Assembly: GCA_018970485.1 (NCBI GenBank)
Contig: JAGWWH010000008.1
Span: 1-51,484 of the forward strand
From: Pseudomonadota bacterium
GTDB taxonomy: Bacteria > Pseudomonadota > Alphaproteobacteria > Rickettsiales > UBA1997
DNA length: 51,484 bases
Direction of reading: 5' to 3'
The stretch's first letter is position 1. Every line of letters begins with the position of its first letter. Positions 1 through 7,714 of the stretch are shown here, one piece after another. The notes beneath the pieces were generated by a model. The model was not told the origin of the DNA and made no database searches. It worked only from the letters and a program-made list of their open reading frames with translations. A program made the position numbers and the translations under genes.

Positions 1-120
1 TAGAAGAAAGAGATAGAGATACTCTTCCCGTAGAAGAAAGAGATAGAGATACTCTTCCCGTAGAAGAAAGAGATAGAGATACTCTTCCCGTAGAAGAAAG
101 AGATAGAGATACTCTTCCCG
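1..120 (+). repeat. four exact 30-bp tandem repeats inside a coding frame
   Basis: Four identical 30-base units run from the window edge to base 120. In the frame that continues into the downstream ORF each unit encodes EERDRDTLPV, so this is a coding minisatellite. The copies show no substitution, which suggests recent expansion or homogenisation. The array touches the window edge, so the true copy number is unknown and may have been collapsed in assembly. Confidence 0.97.
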
Positions 121-914
121 TTCCAGGAGAAGGAGAATTGTCAGGTCTCCATGAACAAATTAGATTAATACGCTCGGAAAAAAAACAGTTGCAAGAAAAA
201 TATGATAAGCTTTTGAAAATTTTGGCTGTAACTGAAGAAATAGGAGTTAGCCCGGTTTTACATGGAGTTTCTGGGGCGACTTCTTTTACAAATTCCGTAA
301 TGGAAGTACCCAAGAAAATGATGACACGTGAAGCTACTTGCTTTGATTCTCTTGCTAATACTTTTCGTTCACCTGCTACTAAACAAGATCACGATAATCC
401 TAGTTTGAATACTGGAGAAGAAAAAGATTGCGTTGATGCTGTGGTTGGTGCTATGGGTTGTGATTCTAATCCTTCTGGCGCTACTCCTAGTCCTAAAAAT
501 CTCGGTGAAAGAACTTGCCTTAATGTTGTGGTTAATACTGTGGTTGATGCTGCGACTAATGCTGCTAATGCTGCGACTAATGCTGCGACTAATGCTGTGA
601 CTGGTGCTATGGGTTGTGGTTCTAATGCTTCTGACGCCACTCCTAGTTCTCAGAATACCGATGAAACAGGTTGCTTTGGTGTGAAGACTCCTACCCCCGA
701 GCCCACCAAAGAAACTGGCGAAGCTAAAAAAGCTAAAGAGGAAGTCGTGATTGTGTTGAAGATAAACGATAAAGGTGAGTTTGAGATTATGGAAACCCCT
801 GAAAGTAAGGTTGGGGACGCTAAATTTTATCGTTTTGATAGAGAAGGAAGTTTAGTTGATATTAGAGAAATTGGAGAAAAAAGTAATGGAGGTACAGTTG
901 CCGCCGCCGGCTAA
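3..914 (+). CDS. repeat-rich protein of unknown function, 5' incomplete
   Basis: The frame is open from base 3 and enters without interruption from the window edge. The TTG at 138 is therefore probably not the start; 303 codons are visible. Order of parts: four EERDRDTLPV units, a charged heptad-like stretch around LHEQIRLIRSEKKQLQEKY that could be a short coiled coil, two related blocks built on GAMGC.SN.S.ATPS, an Ala/Asn/Thr run of AATNA units, and a Lys/Glu-rich C-terminal part with a VVIVLKIND strand-like segment. There is no signal peptide or recognisable enzyme domain in the visible part. Repeat-rich accessory proteins of this kind are common among surface or secreted proteins of host-associated bacteria, but no function is claimed. 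It ends 351 bases before rpsB. Confidence 0.72.
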   Translation, partial: EERDRDTLPVEERDRDTLPVEERDRDTLPVEERDRDTLPVPGEGELSGLHEQIRLIRSEKKQLQEKYDKLLKILAVTEEIGVSPVLHGVSGATSFTNSVMEVPKKMMTREATCFDSLANTFRSPATKQDHDNPSLNTGEEKDCVDAVVGAMGCDSNPSGATPSPKNLGERTCLNVVVNTVVDAATNAANAATNAATNAVTGAMGCGSNASDATPSSQNTDETGCFGVKTPTPEPTKETGEAKKAKEEVVIVLKINDKGEFEIMETPESKVGDAKFYRFDREGSLVDIREIGEKSNGGTVAAAG

Positions 915-1265
915 GCAAATAAGTAAATCACGATTTTAGTTTGCGAATCTTGATCGAATGACATTCTGGAAGAGATAACATTCTGGTAAAATAGAGAAAA
1001 AGGATTTCATTAAAGAATCTTAACAAAAAACAAAACCCTTGATTCGGGACAAATCAGAAATCTCTTTATTGATCATCATAAATTGGCTGTCTTGCATCTT
1101 TGTTTTGGCCACCTAGAAGGCGCGACCCGATTTGTAAGTCCTTACAAATTTTAACCTCCACAAGCAATGATGCACTTGGTGCCTAGCTTAGAATAATCTC
1201 TCTGAAAACTCTTTGAGAATTCTGGCTTGGTTTGTTGTTGCTTGGTAAATAACCATTTCAAATTT
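915..1265 (+). promoter_or_regulatory. rpsB upstream leader with hairpin
   Basis: This is a 351-base gene-free stretch before rpsB. It contains two copies of ACATTCTGG 18 bases apart (about 961-986), followed by TAAAAT at 987-992, which could be a -10 box. Further down is a perfect 9-bp inverted repeat (1130-1138 with 1141-1149) followed by TTTT, either a weak terminator or part of a structured S2 leader. No known riboswitch or tRNA was recognised. Autogenous control of rpsB through its leader is known in other bacteria; here it is only a possibility. Confidence 0.4.
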
Positions 1266-2216
1266 ATGTCTACAGAACTTCCAAAATTTACTATTCGTCA
1301 ACTTCTCGAATCAGGCGTTCACTTTGGTCACAAGACCATGCGTCGCAATCCAAAAATGGAAAAATACATTTTTGGCAGCCGCAACGGAATCACAATTATC
1401 GATCTCAACAAAACCGCAGCTTTACTCCACAATTCCCTAAAAACAGTTAAAGAAATCGCTAAAAACAACGGCCGTATTCTCTTCGTTGCAACTAAAAAAC
1501 AGGCGGTCGATCCGGTAGCTGAAGCAGCAAAAAGATGTGGACAATATTACGTCAACCAGCGCTGGTTAGGCGGCATGTTGACTAACTGGAAAACAGTTTC
1601 TCAATCAATCAAAGCTTTGAAAAAAATCGAAGAAAAGCTCGCCGACACTGAATTTGGCTACAACAAAAAGGAAAAACTCGTTCTCGAAAGACAAAGAACA
1701 AAACTTGAACAAACTCTTGGTGGCATCAAAAACATGGGCGGATATCCCGATCTAGTTTTCATAATCGATACCAACAAAGAATCGATCGCCTTCGCTGAAG
1801 CTAGTAAACTCAAGCTTCCAATTATGGCCATTCTTGACTCCAACTGCAATCCAGACGGCGTAACTTTTCCAATTCCTGGAAATGATGATTCGGCAAAATC
1901 AATCAAACTTTATTGCCGCCTAATTTCTGATGCCGCAATCGCTGGAATCAAAGAAAACATGATTCAGGCAGGTGTTGATATCAGTAAATTAGAAGATTCT
2001 AGCATTGCGGAACTAAAAAGACCGGAAGCACCAAAAACATCTGAGGAAGAAAAAAAACCAGCTAGAAAAGAGTTCAAAAGAAGTGAAAAACCTGAAGTAA
2101 AGGCAGAAGAAAAAAAATCTTTCGAAAAAAAACCTAGCAAGAAAACAGAAGTAAAATCTGAAGCAAAGGCAGCTACCAAAAAACCAGCAGCGAAAAAGCC
2201 GGCAGCGAAAAAATAA
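1266..2216 (+). CDS. rpsB: 30S ribosomal protein S2
   Basis: S2 of the small ribosomal subunit, needed to recruit S1. Family landmarks are intact: LLESGVHFGHKTMRRNPKM near the N-terminus, FVATKKQA, RWLGGMLTNWKT, and the PDLVFIIDTNKE block. ATG 1266 (MSTELPKF) is chosen because the upstream TTG at 1227 adds 13 residues (MVCCCLVNN...) with no family resemblance. At 316 residues it is longer than usual (about 240-260). The excess is a C-terminal tail rich in Lys, Ala and Glu from about residue 255 ending in repeated PAAKK units. It is first in the conserved rpsB-tsf-pyrH-frr-uppS-cdsA cluster. Confidence 0.98.
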   Translation: MSTELPKFTIRQLLESGVHFGHKTMRRNPKMEKYIFGSRNGITIIDLNKTAALLHNSLKTVKEIAKNNGRILFVATKKQAVDPVAEAAKRCGQYYVNQRWLGGMLTNWKTVSQSIKALKKIEEKLADTEFGYNKKEKLVLERQRTKLEQTLGGIKNMGGYPDLVFIIDTNKESIAFAEASKLKLPIMAILDSNCNPDGVTFPIPGNDDSAKSIKLYCRLISDAAIAGIKENMIQAGVDISKLEDSSIAELKRPEAPKTSEEEKKPARKEFKRSEKPEVKAEEKKSFEKKPSKKTEVKSEAKAATKKPAAKKPAAKK

Positions 2217-2223
2217 CTCATCC

Positions 2224-2258
2224 GTGAGTCATGCCAGATTTCTAGAGGCATGACTCAC
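2224..2258 (+). terminator. stem-loop between rpsB and tsf
   Basis: A perfect 12-bp inverted repeat (GTGAGTCATGCC at 2224-2235, complement at 2247-2258) with an 11-base loop lies just after the rpsB stop. No T-run follows, so it is more likely an attenuator, processing site or 3'-end stabiliser than a full terminator. The core GTCATGCC/GGCATGAC resembles the outer arms of the dispersed palindromes elsewhere in this window, so it may be a decayed copy. Confidence 0.6.
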
Positions 2259-2310
2259 AACTCTCTTCGACAAACTCAAAGAAACCACTAACCATCAAAT
2301 CAATAAAAAA

Positions 2311-3201
2311 ATGGCAGACTTAGCTCTTATTAAAAAACTACGCGATACTACAGGATGTGGCATCGCTGATTGTAACAAAGCTCTTGCAGCAACTAATGAT
2401 AACGTTGAAGAGGCTGTGGATTGGCTTCGTAAAAAAGGTCTTTCTTCTGCAGCAAAGAAAAGCGGACGCGTTACTTCTGAAGGTGCAGTTGCAGTTAATG
2501 TTCTCGGCAAAAAGGCTTCGATCATCGAAGTAAATTCCGAAACTGACTTCGTTGCTCGTAACCAAAAATTCCAAGATTTCGTCGCAAAACTTTCTGTTGA
2601 AGCCCTCGCTTTTGGTGATGACATCGCGAAATTCCAAGCGGCAAAAGATGAGGAAGTTAAGCAACAAATCAGTGTGATTGGTGAAAACATCAATATTCGT
2701 CGCATCTCCACTCTCGAAGTTTCTCAAGGTTTAGTTGTGAGCTACGTTCACAATGCAACCGCACCAAACATTGGTAAAATCGCTGTACTTGTTGCTCTTG
2801 AGTCATCGGCTAGCGAAGAAAAATTAAACGAATTTGGCAAACAGCTTGCGATGCATATCGCGGCCGCAAAGCCAGAAGCTCTTTCAATCGAAGCTGTAGA
2901 TCCTGCAAGACTTGCACGCGAAACTGAAGTTCTAAAAGAGCAAGCTCGCGCCTCTGGAAAACCTGAAAGCATCATCGACAAAATGATCGAAGGTCGAATC
3001 AGAAAATATTACGAAGAAGTTGTCTTTTTGGAGCAGCTTTTCGTGATGGATGACAAGCTAAAAATCAAAGATTTGCTTGCCAACTTCAGCAAAGAAAATG
3101 GCCCAACAAAAATCTCTGGATTCAAGCTATTCGTGCTTGGCGATGGTATTGAAAAACAAGAAAGTGATTTTGCTGCAGAAGTAGCGTCAATGACAAAATA
3201 A
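2311..3201 (+). CDS. tsf: translation elongation factor Ts
   Basis: Nucleotide exchange factor that releases GDP from EF-Tu. The N-terminal UBA-like segment carries the family signature RDTTGCGIADCNKAL and then EEAVDWLRKKG. The core contains VNSETDFVARN, the EF-Tu contact motif, and the later IAAAKPEALS. Length 296 is normal for alphaproteobacteria. It follows rpsB with a hairpin in the 94-base gap and is followed four bases later by pyrH, which suggests co-transcription of the cluster. Confidence 0.98.
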   Translation: MADLALIKKLRDTTGCGIADCNKALAATNDNVEEAVDWLRKKGLSSAAKKSGRVTSEGAVAVNVLGKKASIIEVNSETDFVARNQKFQDFVAKLSVEALAFGDDIAKFQAAKDEEVKQQISVIGENINIRRISTLEVSQGLVVSYVHNATAPNIGKIAVLVALESSASEEKLNEFGKQLAMHIAAAKPEALSIEAVDPARLARETEVLKEQARASGKPESIIDKMIEGRIRKYYEEVVFLEQLFVMDDKLKIKDLLANFSKENGPTKISGFKLFVLGDGIEKQESDFAAEVASMTK

Positions 3202-3205
3202 TTTT

Positions 3206-3928
3206 ATGTCCAACAAGTCCGCTCTGAAATTTAAAAGAATTCTCTTCAAAGTCTCTGGTGAGGCGCTGATGGGTGAGCGGGCTTTTGGACATGATCCAAT
3301 CGCGATCAAAAAAATCTGTCACCAAATAATCTCCGCTCACAAGTTGGGATGCGAGATCTGCGTCGTTGTTGGTGGAGGCAATATTTTCCGCGGCGTTTCT
3401 CAAGCGGCAGAAGGAATGGAAAGGGTTACCGCTGATTACATGGGAATGCTCGCCACCTGCATTAACGGCCTCGCTCTACAAAGCGCTCTCGAAAAAAATG
3501 GCATCGAAACTCGCATGCTTTCCGCAATCACCATGAACAGCGTTTGCGAACCTTACGTAAAAAGAAGAGCTGCTCGTCACCTAGAAAAAGGTCGCATCGT
3601 AATTTTTTCTGCCGGCACCGGAAATCCATTTTTCACCACTGATACCGCTGCAATCTTACGCGCAGTTGAAATGGGTTGTGATGGAATTTTCAAAGGAACG
3701 CAAGTTGATGGGGTTTATTCCGCCGATCCAAAAATAGATAAAACCGCAATTCGCTACGAAAAAATAAAATACATCGACGTGATCAAACAAGATCTTCGCG
3801 TCATGGACCAAACCGCAATCGCCCTCGCCAAAGACAATAAGCTTCCGATCATTGTTTTTTCGATCAAAGAGGAAAACGCCTTGCAGCAGGTGGTGCAAGG
3901 GTCGGGGAAATTTACAATTATTAACTAG
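3206..3928 (+). CDS. pyrH: uridylate kinase (UMP kinase)
   Basis: Phosphorylates UMP to UDP in pyrimidine nucleotide synthesis; a hexamer of the amino-acid kinase fold. Seen here: KVSGEALMG at the start, the glycine-rich VVVGGGNIFRG, RVTADYMGMLAT, and the ATP-site stretch GTGNPFFTTDTAA followed by DGVYSADPK. Length 240 is typical. It starts four bases after tsf. The 3' end runs directly into a 64-bp palindrome that separates it from frr. Confidence 0.98.
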   Translation: MSNKSALKFKRILFKVSGEALMGERAFGHDPIAIKKICHQIISAHKLGCEICVVVGGGNIFRGVSQAAEGMERVTADYMGMLATCINGLALQSALEKNGIETRMLSAITMNSVCEPYVKRRAARHLEKGRIVIFSAGTGNPFFTTDTAAILRAVEMGCDGIFKGTQVDGVYSADPKIDKTAIRYEKIKYIDVIKQDLRVMDQTAIALAKDNKLPIIVFSIKEENALQQVVQGSGKFTIIN

Positions 3929-3992
3929 CGTCATCGCGAGCGTAGCGCGGCGATCCATGGATTGCCGCGTCGCTGCGCTCCTCGCAATGACG
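3929..3992. repeat. 64-bp palindromic element between pyrH and frr
   Basis: A near-perfect inverted repeat starts at the pyrH stop. The outer arms are CGTCATCGCGAG (3929-3940) and CTCGCAATGACG (3981-3992). The inner arms are CGCGGCGATCC and its near complement on either side of a central ATG (about 3946-3970). This type (GTCAT-GCGAGC...CGCGGC-AT) is a dispersed intergenic palindrome seen in several alphaproteobacteria including Rickettsiales. It differs from the TCGACAAGCTCA family elsewhere in the window. As RNA it would fold into a long hairpin between two essential genes. Confidence 0.88.
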
Positions 3993-4010
3993 ATAAAAAT
4001 AAATACGAGT

Positions 4011-4562
4011 ATGCTTAATCAACTAGTCGACAAAGCCCGTCAAAAAATGGAAGACACGATGACTTCGCTCAAGCGTGATCTTGATTCAATCTCAACCGGC
4101 CGCGCGCATCCGAATTTGCTCGATACCATTCGTGTCGAAGTTTACGGACAGTTAATGCCAATCACTCAAATCGGCTCGATCTCAGTTCCTGAAGCGACAA
4201 TGCTCGCCGTTCAGATTTGGGATCGCGAAAATTTGAAAGCAGCAGAAAAGGCAATCATCAACGCCAATCTTGGTTTTAACCCAATGATCGACGGCACGAC
4301 AATGCGCATCGCCATTCCAAAACTTAGCGAAGAGCGTCGTCGTGATTTATCCAAACTCGCCAAGAAATATGGTGAAGATAAAAAAGTTGCTCTGCGCAAT
4401 ATTCGTCGCGACATCCTCGATGATTTCAAAAAACATGAGAAAGAAATCGGCAAAGATCAGATCCATTCTTTCACCGATATCGTACAGAAAATCACCGATG
4501 AATTCGCAAAAAAAACTGACGATGCCGTTGCTATAAAAGAAAAAGATTTGATGAAGGTCTAA
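4011..4562 (+). CDS. frr: ribosome recycling factor
   Basis: Splits post-termination ribosomes together with EF-G. The 183-residue product shows MTSLKRDLDSISTGRAHPN, the SVPEATMLAVQIWD block and IPKLSEERRRDLSKLAKKY, all classic RRF segments. ATG 4011 (MLNQLVDKARQ) matches the family start and length. An upstream in-frame extension to 3852 runs through the palindrome and pyrH and is rejected. Its TAA overlaps the uppS ATG by one base, so translation is probably coupled. Confidence 0.97.
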   Translation: MLNQLVDKARQKMEDTMTSLKRDLDSISTGRAHPNLLDTIRVEVYGQLMPITQIGSISVPEATMLAVQIWDRENLKAAEKAIINANLGFNPMIDGTTMRIAIPKLSEERRRDLSKLAKKYGEDKKVALRNIRRDILDDFKKHEKEIGKDQIHSFTDIVQKITDEFAKKTDDAVAIKEKDLMKV

Positions 4563-5290
4563 TGTTTTTTTTTCGTAAAAAAAACAAAGACAAAGCCAAT
4601 GAATTAAAGATCCCACACCATATCGCCATCATCATGGATGGCAATGCGAGATGGGCTAAACGGCGCAATCTTCCACTAAAAATTGGTCACAAAACTGGCT
4701 CAGAAAATGTCCGCAAAATTTCTGAAAACTGCATCGAGCTTGGAGTAAAATTTCTCACCATCTACGCCTTCTCTTCTGAAAACTGGGATCGCCCACAAGA
4801 AGAAGTGAATTATCTAATGAAGCTGCTCGAGGATTATCTCGAGAAAGAAACTAAGCCCCTGATTGAGCAAGGCGTTAAAATTCTCATTTCCGGAAATTTA
4901 CAAAAACTCGCCGACTCAACAAAAACAAAAATAAAAGAAATCGAAGAGAAAACTAAAAACAACACCACCCTCACCCTAACTGTCGCCTTCTCTTACGGTG
5001 CTAGGCAAGAGTTAGTCGATGCCGTCAAGAAAATTGCTGAACAAAAAATTTCCGCTGCAGAAATTAACGAAAACTTGATCACTAAAAATCTTTATCACCC
5101 AGAAATTCCCGATCCGGATTTACTCGTTCGAACCGCTGGAGATTTGCGCGTAAGCAACTTTTTATTGTGGCAAATTGCCTACAGCGAACTCTACTTCACC
5201 GATACCTTCTGGCCAGATTTCGACAAAAAAAATCTGCTCGAAGCCATTCAAAGTTTTAACAAAAGAGAGAGGAGATATGGTAAACGCTAA
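4562..5290 (+). CDS. uppS: undecaprenyl diphosphate synthase
   Basis: Makes the C55 lipid carrier for peptidoglycan and LPS by cis-condensation of isopentenyl units on farnesyl diphosphate. IAIIMDGNARWAKRR contains the catalytic Asp of the family, followed by GHKTGSENVRKI, TIYAFSSENWDRP, and DPDLLVRTAGDLRVSNFLLW near the end. The last has A-D-L where many homologues have S-G-E/Q. Length 242 is normal. The gene opens with a long T-run and then A-run (about 4564-4585), a spot prone to sequencing slips. It overlaps cdsA by 14 bases. Confidence 0.96.
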   Translation: MFFFRKKNKDKANELKIPHHIAIIMDGNARWAKRRNLPLKIGHKTGSENVRKISENCIELGVKFLTIYAFSSENWDRPQEEVNYLMKLLEDYLEKETKPLIEQGVKILISGNLQKLADSTKTKIKEIEEKTKNNTTLTLTVAFSYGARQELVDAVKKIAEQKISAAEINENLITKNLYHPEIPDPDLLVRTAGDLRVSNFLLWQIAYSELYFTDTFWPDFDKKNLLEAIQSFNKRERRYGKR

Positions 5291-5996
5291 ACTCAAAACA
5301 CCTTTGCGACTTCTAAACAAACTGATCGCTCACGTTCATTTTCTCGAACCGCGCGAGAACACGAAACAGCGCGTGATCAGTTCGATGGTAATGATTCCAC
5401 TGGCGCTTTATGCAATTTTTTATTCCGCGAATTTCTTCATTTTTCTCTTCATCGCGATCGCAATGATGATGACAGTTGAATGGCTCGACATGATTCGTCG
5501 TGAAGAAAATCAAACCAAGTGGCGCACGATCGGACTCTTCTACATCCTCATCCCGATCTACTCGGTAATCAAAATCCGCATGATCGACTCCAACATCTTA
5601 TTCTGGATGTTCGCCGTAATCTGGGCGACCGATATCTTCGCTTTCTTCGCCGGCAGAAGTCTTGGCGGTCCAAAAATCGCTCCCAACATCAGTCCAAACA
5701 AAACTTGGTCTGGCCTTGCTGGCGGCCTTATCGCAAGCATGATCATCGGCCTTCTCAGTTCATTTATGTTCAAAGGTGGAATCTTATTTTTCCTAGTCGC
5801 GAGTATATTTTTATCCCTCCTCGAACAAGCCAGCGACTTACTCGAATCAAAGTTCAAAAGAATTTTCGGCGTTAAAGATAGTGGCAACCTAATCCCCGGA
5901 CATGGCGGCGTGCTTGATCGCCTTGACGGCATGATGTTAGTTGCGCCGATGGTTTTGTTTTTAATCGCAGTTTTCCCGTCTCGATTCGGAATGTAG
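5277..5996 (+). CDS. cdsA: phosphatidate cytidylyltransferase
   Basis: Integral membrane enzyme making CDP-diacylglycerol from phosphatidate and CTP, the entry to phospholipids used by PgsA encoded further along this window. The hydrophobic segments and the signature GNLIPGHGGVLDRLDGM near residues 205-222 are clear, as is SPNKTWSGLAGG. The start is ATG 5277, preceded by GGAGAT; the frame extends further upstream inside uppS but without family similarity. Length is 239. In many alphaproteobacteria dxr, rseP and bamA follow; here bioF follows directly. Confidence 0.95.
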   Translation: MVNAKLKTPLRLLNKLIAHVHFLEPRENTKQRVISSMVMIPLALYAIFYSANFFIFLFIAIAMMMTVEWLDMIRREENQTKWRTIGLFYILIPIYSVIKIRMIDSNILFWMFAVIWATDIFAFFAGRSLGGPKIAPNISPNKTWSGLAGGLIASMIIGLLSSFMFKGGILFFLVASIFLSLLEQASDLLESKFKRIFGVKDSGNLIPGHGGVLDRLDGMMLVAPMVLFLIAVFPSRFGM

Positions 5997-7103
5997 TTGG
6001 TGAAAAGTTTTTACGCAGACGCGATCCAAAACCTAAAAGAAAAAAATCTTTACCGGAAGTTGGTTGAAGCTGATGTCGCTTACAAAGACTTAATCTCCTT
6101 TGCTTCGAATGATTATTTCAATCTCTCGCAAAATGCCGAAGTAAAAAAAGCGGCAAGAGATGCGATCAAGAAATACGGGGTTGGATCAGGTGGATCACGC
6201 TACATTTCTGGAAATCACTCACTCTACACAAAGCTAGAAAAACAAGTCGCGCGAATGAAGAACTGTGACGATTCGATTGTTTTTTCTTCGGGTTACGCTT
6301 GTTCGATTGGCGTGATTCCTGCCCTTGTTTCTGAAGGGGATTTGATTGTCGCCGATCGTTTAATTCATTCCTGCCTGATTGATGGAGCAAAGCTTTCTGG
6401 CGCAAGAATGGTAAGGTTTTTGCATAATGACGTGGCTCACGCGCGGAGAATCTTGGAAGAGAATCGCAGTAAGTTTAAGAAGTGTTTAATCATCACAGAG
6501 ACAGTATTCTCGATGGATGGTGACTTAGGCGAAATCGATAAACTTCTCGAGCTTGCCGAAGAGTTTAATGCGATTTTAGTTTCTGATGATGCCCATGGAC
6601 TCTTCCAAAACCAGCCCACTCCTAACTCCACTCAAAGATCTCTGCATTTACAACTAGGCACCCTCTCCAAAGCCATCGGCACCCTTGGCGGATATGTTGC
6701 GGGCGAACAATCTTTGATCGATTATCTCCGCATTTTTGCCAAACCAGTAATCTATTCCACCGCCCTTCCCGCCTCAATTCTCGCCGCTTCAATCGCCTCA
6801 CTAAAAATAATCGAAAAGAAAGATATCGGAAAAAAAGTTCTGAAAAATGCCGAATATTTTTGTGAGTTAATGAAGCTTCCAAAGCCAAAAACCGCAATCG
6901 TTCCAATCATTCTTGGCGACAATGAGAGAGTCGTCTCAATCGCTGCAAAACTTGAGGAGTTGGGATTTTTAATCTCCGCCATTCGTCCACCCACAGTTGA
7001 AAAAAACAAAGCGCGTTTACGCCTTACTTTTTCTTCGAAGCACAAAAAAAATCAGATCAAGAAACTGGCAGAAACTTTAGCCAAAATTCTGAGAGATTCG
7101 TGA
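5997..7103 (+). CDS. bioF: 8-amino-7-oxononanoate synthase (BioF-like)
   Basis: PLP-dependent alpha-oxoamine synthase of the BioF/Kbl/HemA family. Visible: ISFASNDYFNLS, the glycine-rich GVGSGGSRYISGNHSLY, FSSGYACSIG, the cofactor Asp in LVSDDAHGLF, and the Schiff-base Lys in LGTLSKAIGTLGGYV. The specificity assignment to BioF rests on overall resemblance and length (368, slightly short: the region after DDAHG is trimmed compared with usual DDAHGxGxxGxxGxG). Start is TTG 5997 or GTG 6000; both sit directly on the cdsA stop and no ATG is available. No other biotin genes are in the window. Confidence 0.85.
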   Translation: MVKSFYADAIQNLKEKNLYRKLVEADVAYKDLISFASNDYFNLSQNAEVKKAARDAIKKYGVGSGGSRYISGNHSLYTKLEKQVARMKNCDDSIVFSSGYACSIGVIPALVSEGDLIVADRLIHSCLIDGAKLSGARMVRFLHNDVAHARRILEENRSKFKKCLIITETVFSMDGDLGEIDKLLELAEEFNAILVSDDAHGLFQNQPTPNSTQRSLHLQLGTLSKAIGTLGGYVAGEQSLIDYLRIFAKPVIYSTALPASILAASIASLKIIEKKDIGKKVLKNAEYFCELMKLPKPKTAIVPIILGDNERVVSIAAKLEELGFLISAIRPPTVEKNKARLRLTFSSKHKKNQIKKLAETLAKILRDS

Positions 7104-7127
7104 CTCTCTAAGATTAAGACTCTTGTT

Positions 7128-7712
7128 TTACTCGAATGGAATCAGCGCGACTTTACCAATTAACAACACCGCATCCAAACCAACGGCAATAGGAGTGACA
7201 GCAATTTTCCCGACATTTTTTACCAAGTTTGAATCGCGATAATAAACCGTAATTTCCTGCGAATTTTCCAAGCGAGAGAAATTCTGATTGAGATATTTTG
7301 CCGCATATCTTCTGCCCAAAAGATTGACGGTAACAAAAATATTTCCGTTATTTGGACGAACTCCAAAACTTCCCAGAGCCTGCAATTCTTCTGGTGTTAG
7401 AGCGCTAGCGGCGCCGTAAAGAACCAATTCCCCGTTTGCTTCATTTTCTGAAGTTAATTTTAGAAACGTGTCCTGAGATCTAATAATCAAAGCATTGCGC
7501 TGCTTTATGGGCAAAATTACCTTCAGCATGCCCGAATTATCAGCGAAGATGTAATGATATTTTTCGCCAACCAAAACCACATATCGGCCATCAGTTCCCA
7601 AAAAAAGTTGATTAACTCTTTCTTGATAACTTTTGTCCCCCCAGAGCGCTTTGGTGACGCAAGAGCTTTGGGCGAAGAGAAGAACTACTAGAAATAATTT
7701 TGTGACTTTCAT
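7128..7712 (-). CDS. putative lipoprotein, unknown function
   Basis: A 194-residue exported protein. The N-terminus MKVTKLFLVVLLFAQSSC has a basic start, a hydrophobic core and a Cys at 18. The lipobox is weak (QSSC), so lipidation is plausible but not certain. The rest has alternating hydrophobic strands (RYVVLVGEKYHYIF, GNIFVTVNLLG) and ends with a hydrophobic VTPIAVGLDAVLLIGKVAL helix. No family was recognised. It lies two bases downstream of the PstS-like gene on the same strand, so the two are probably co-transcribed. Confidence 0.75.
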   Translation of the reverse strand: MKVTKLFLVVLLFAQSSCVTKALWGDKSYQERVNQLFLGTDGRYVVLVGEKYHYIFADNSGMLKVILPIKQRNALIIRSQDTFLKLTSENEANGELVLYGAASALTPEELQALGSFGVRPNNGNIFVTVNLLGRRYAAKYLNQNFSRLENSQEITVYYRDSNLVKNVGKIAVTPIAVGLDAVLLIGKVALIPFE

Positions 7713-7714
7713 GC

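Noticed and set aside
1-120. The four 30-bp units as a CRISPR array
   Set aside because: There are no spacers between units; they are directly adjacent and in frame with a protein.
3852-4010. An upstream extension of frr
   Set aside because: It overlaps pyrH out of frame and runs through the palindrome; the family start is at 4011.
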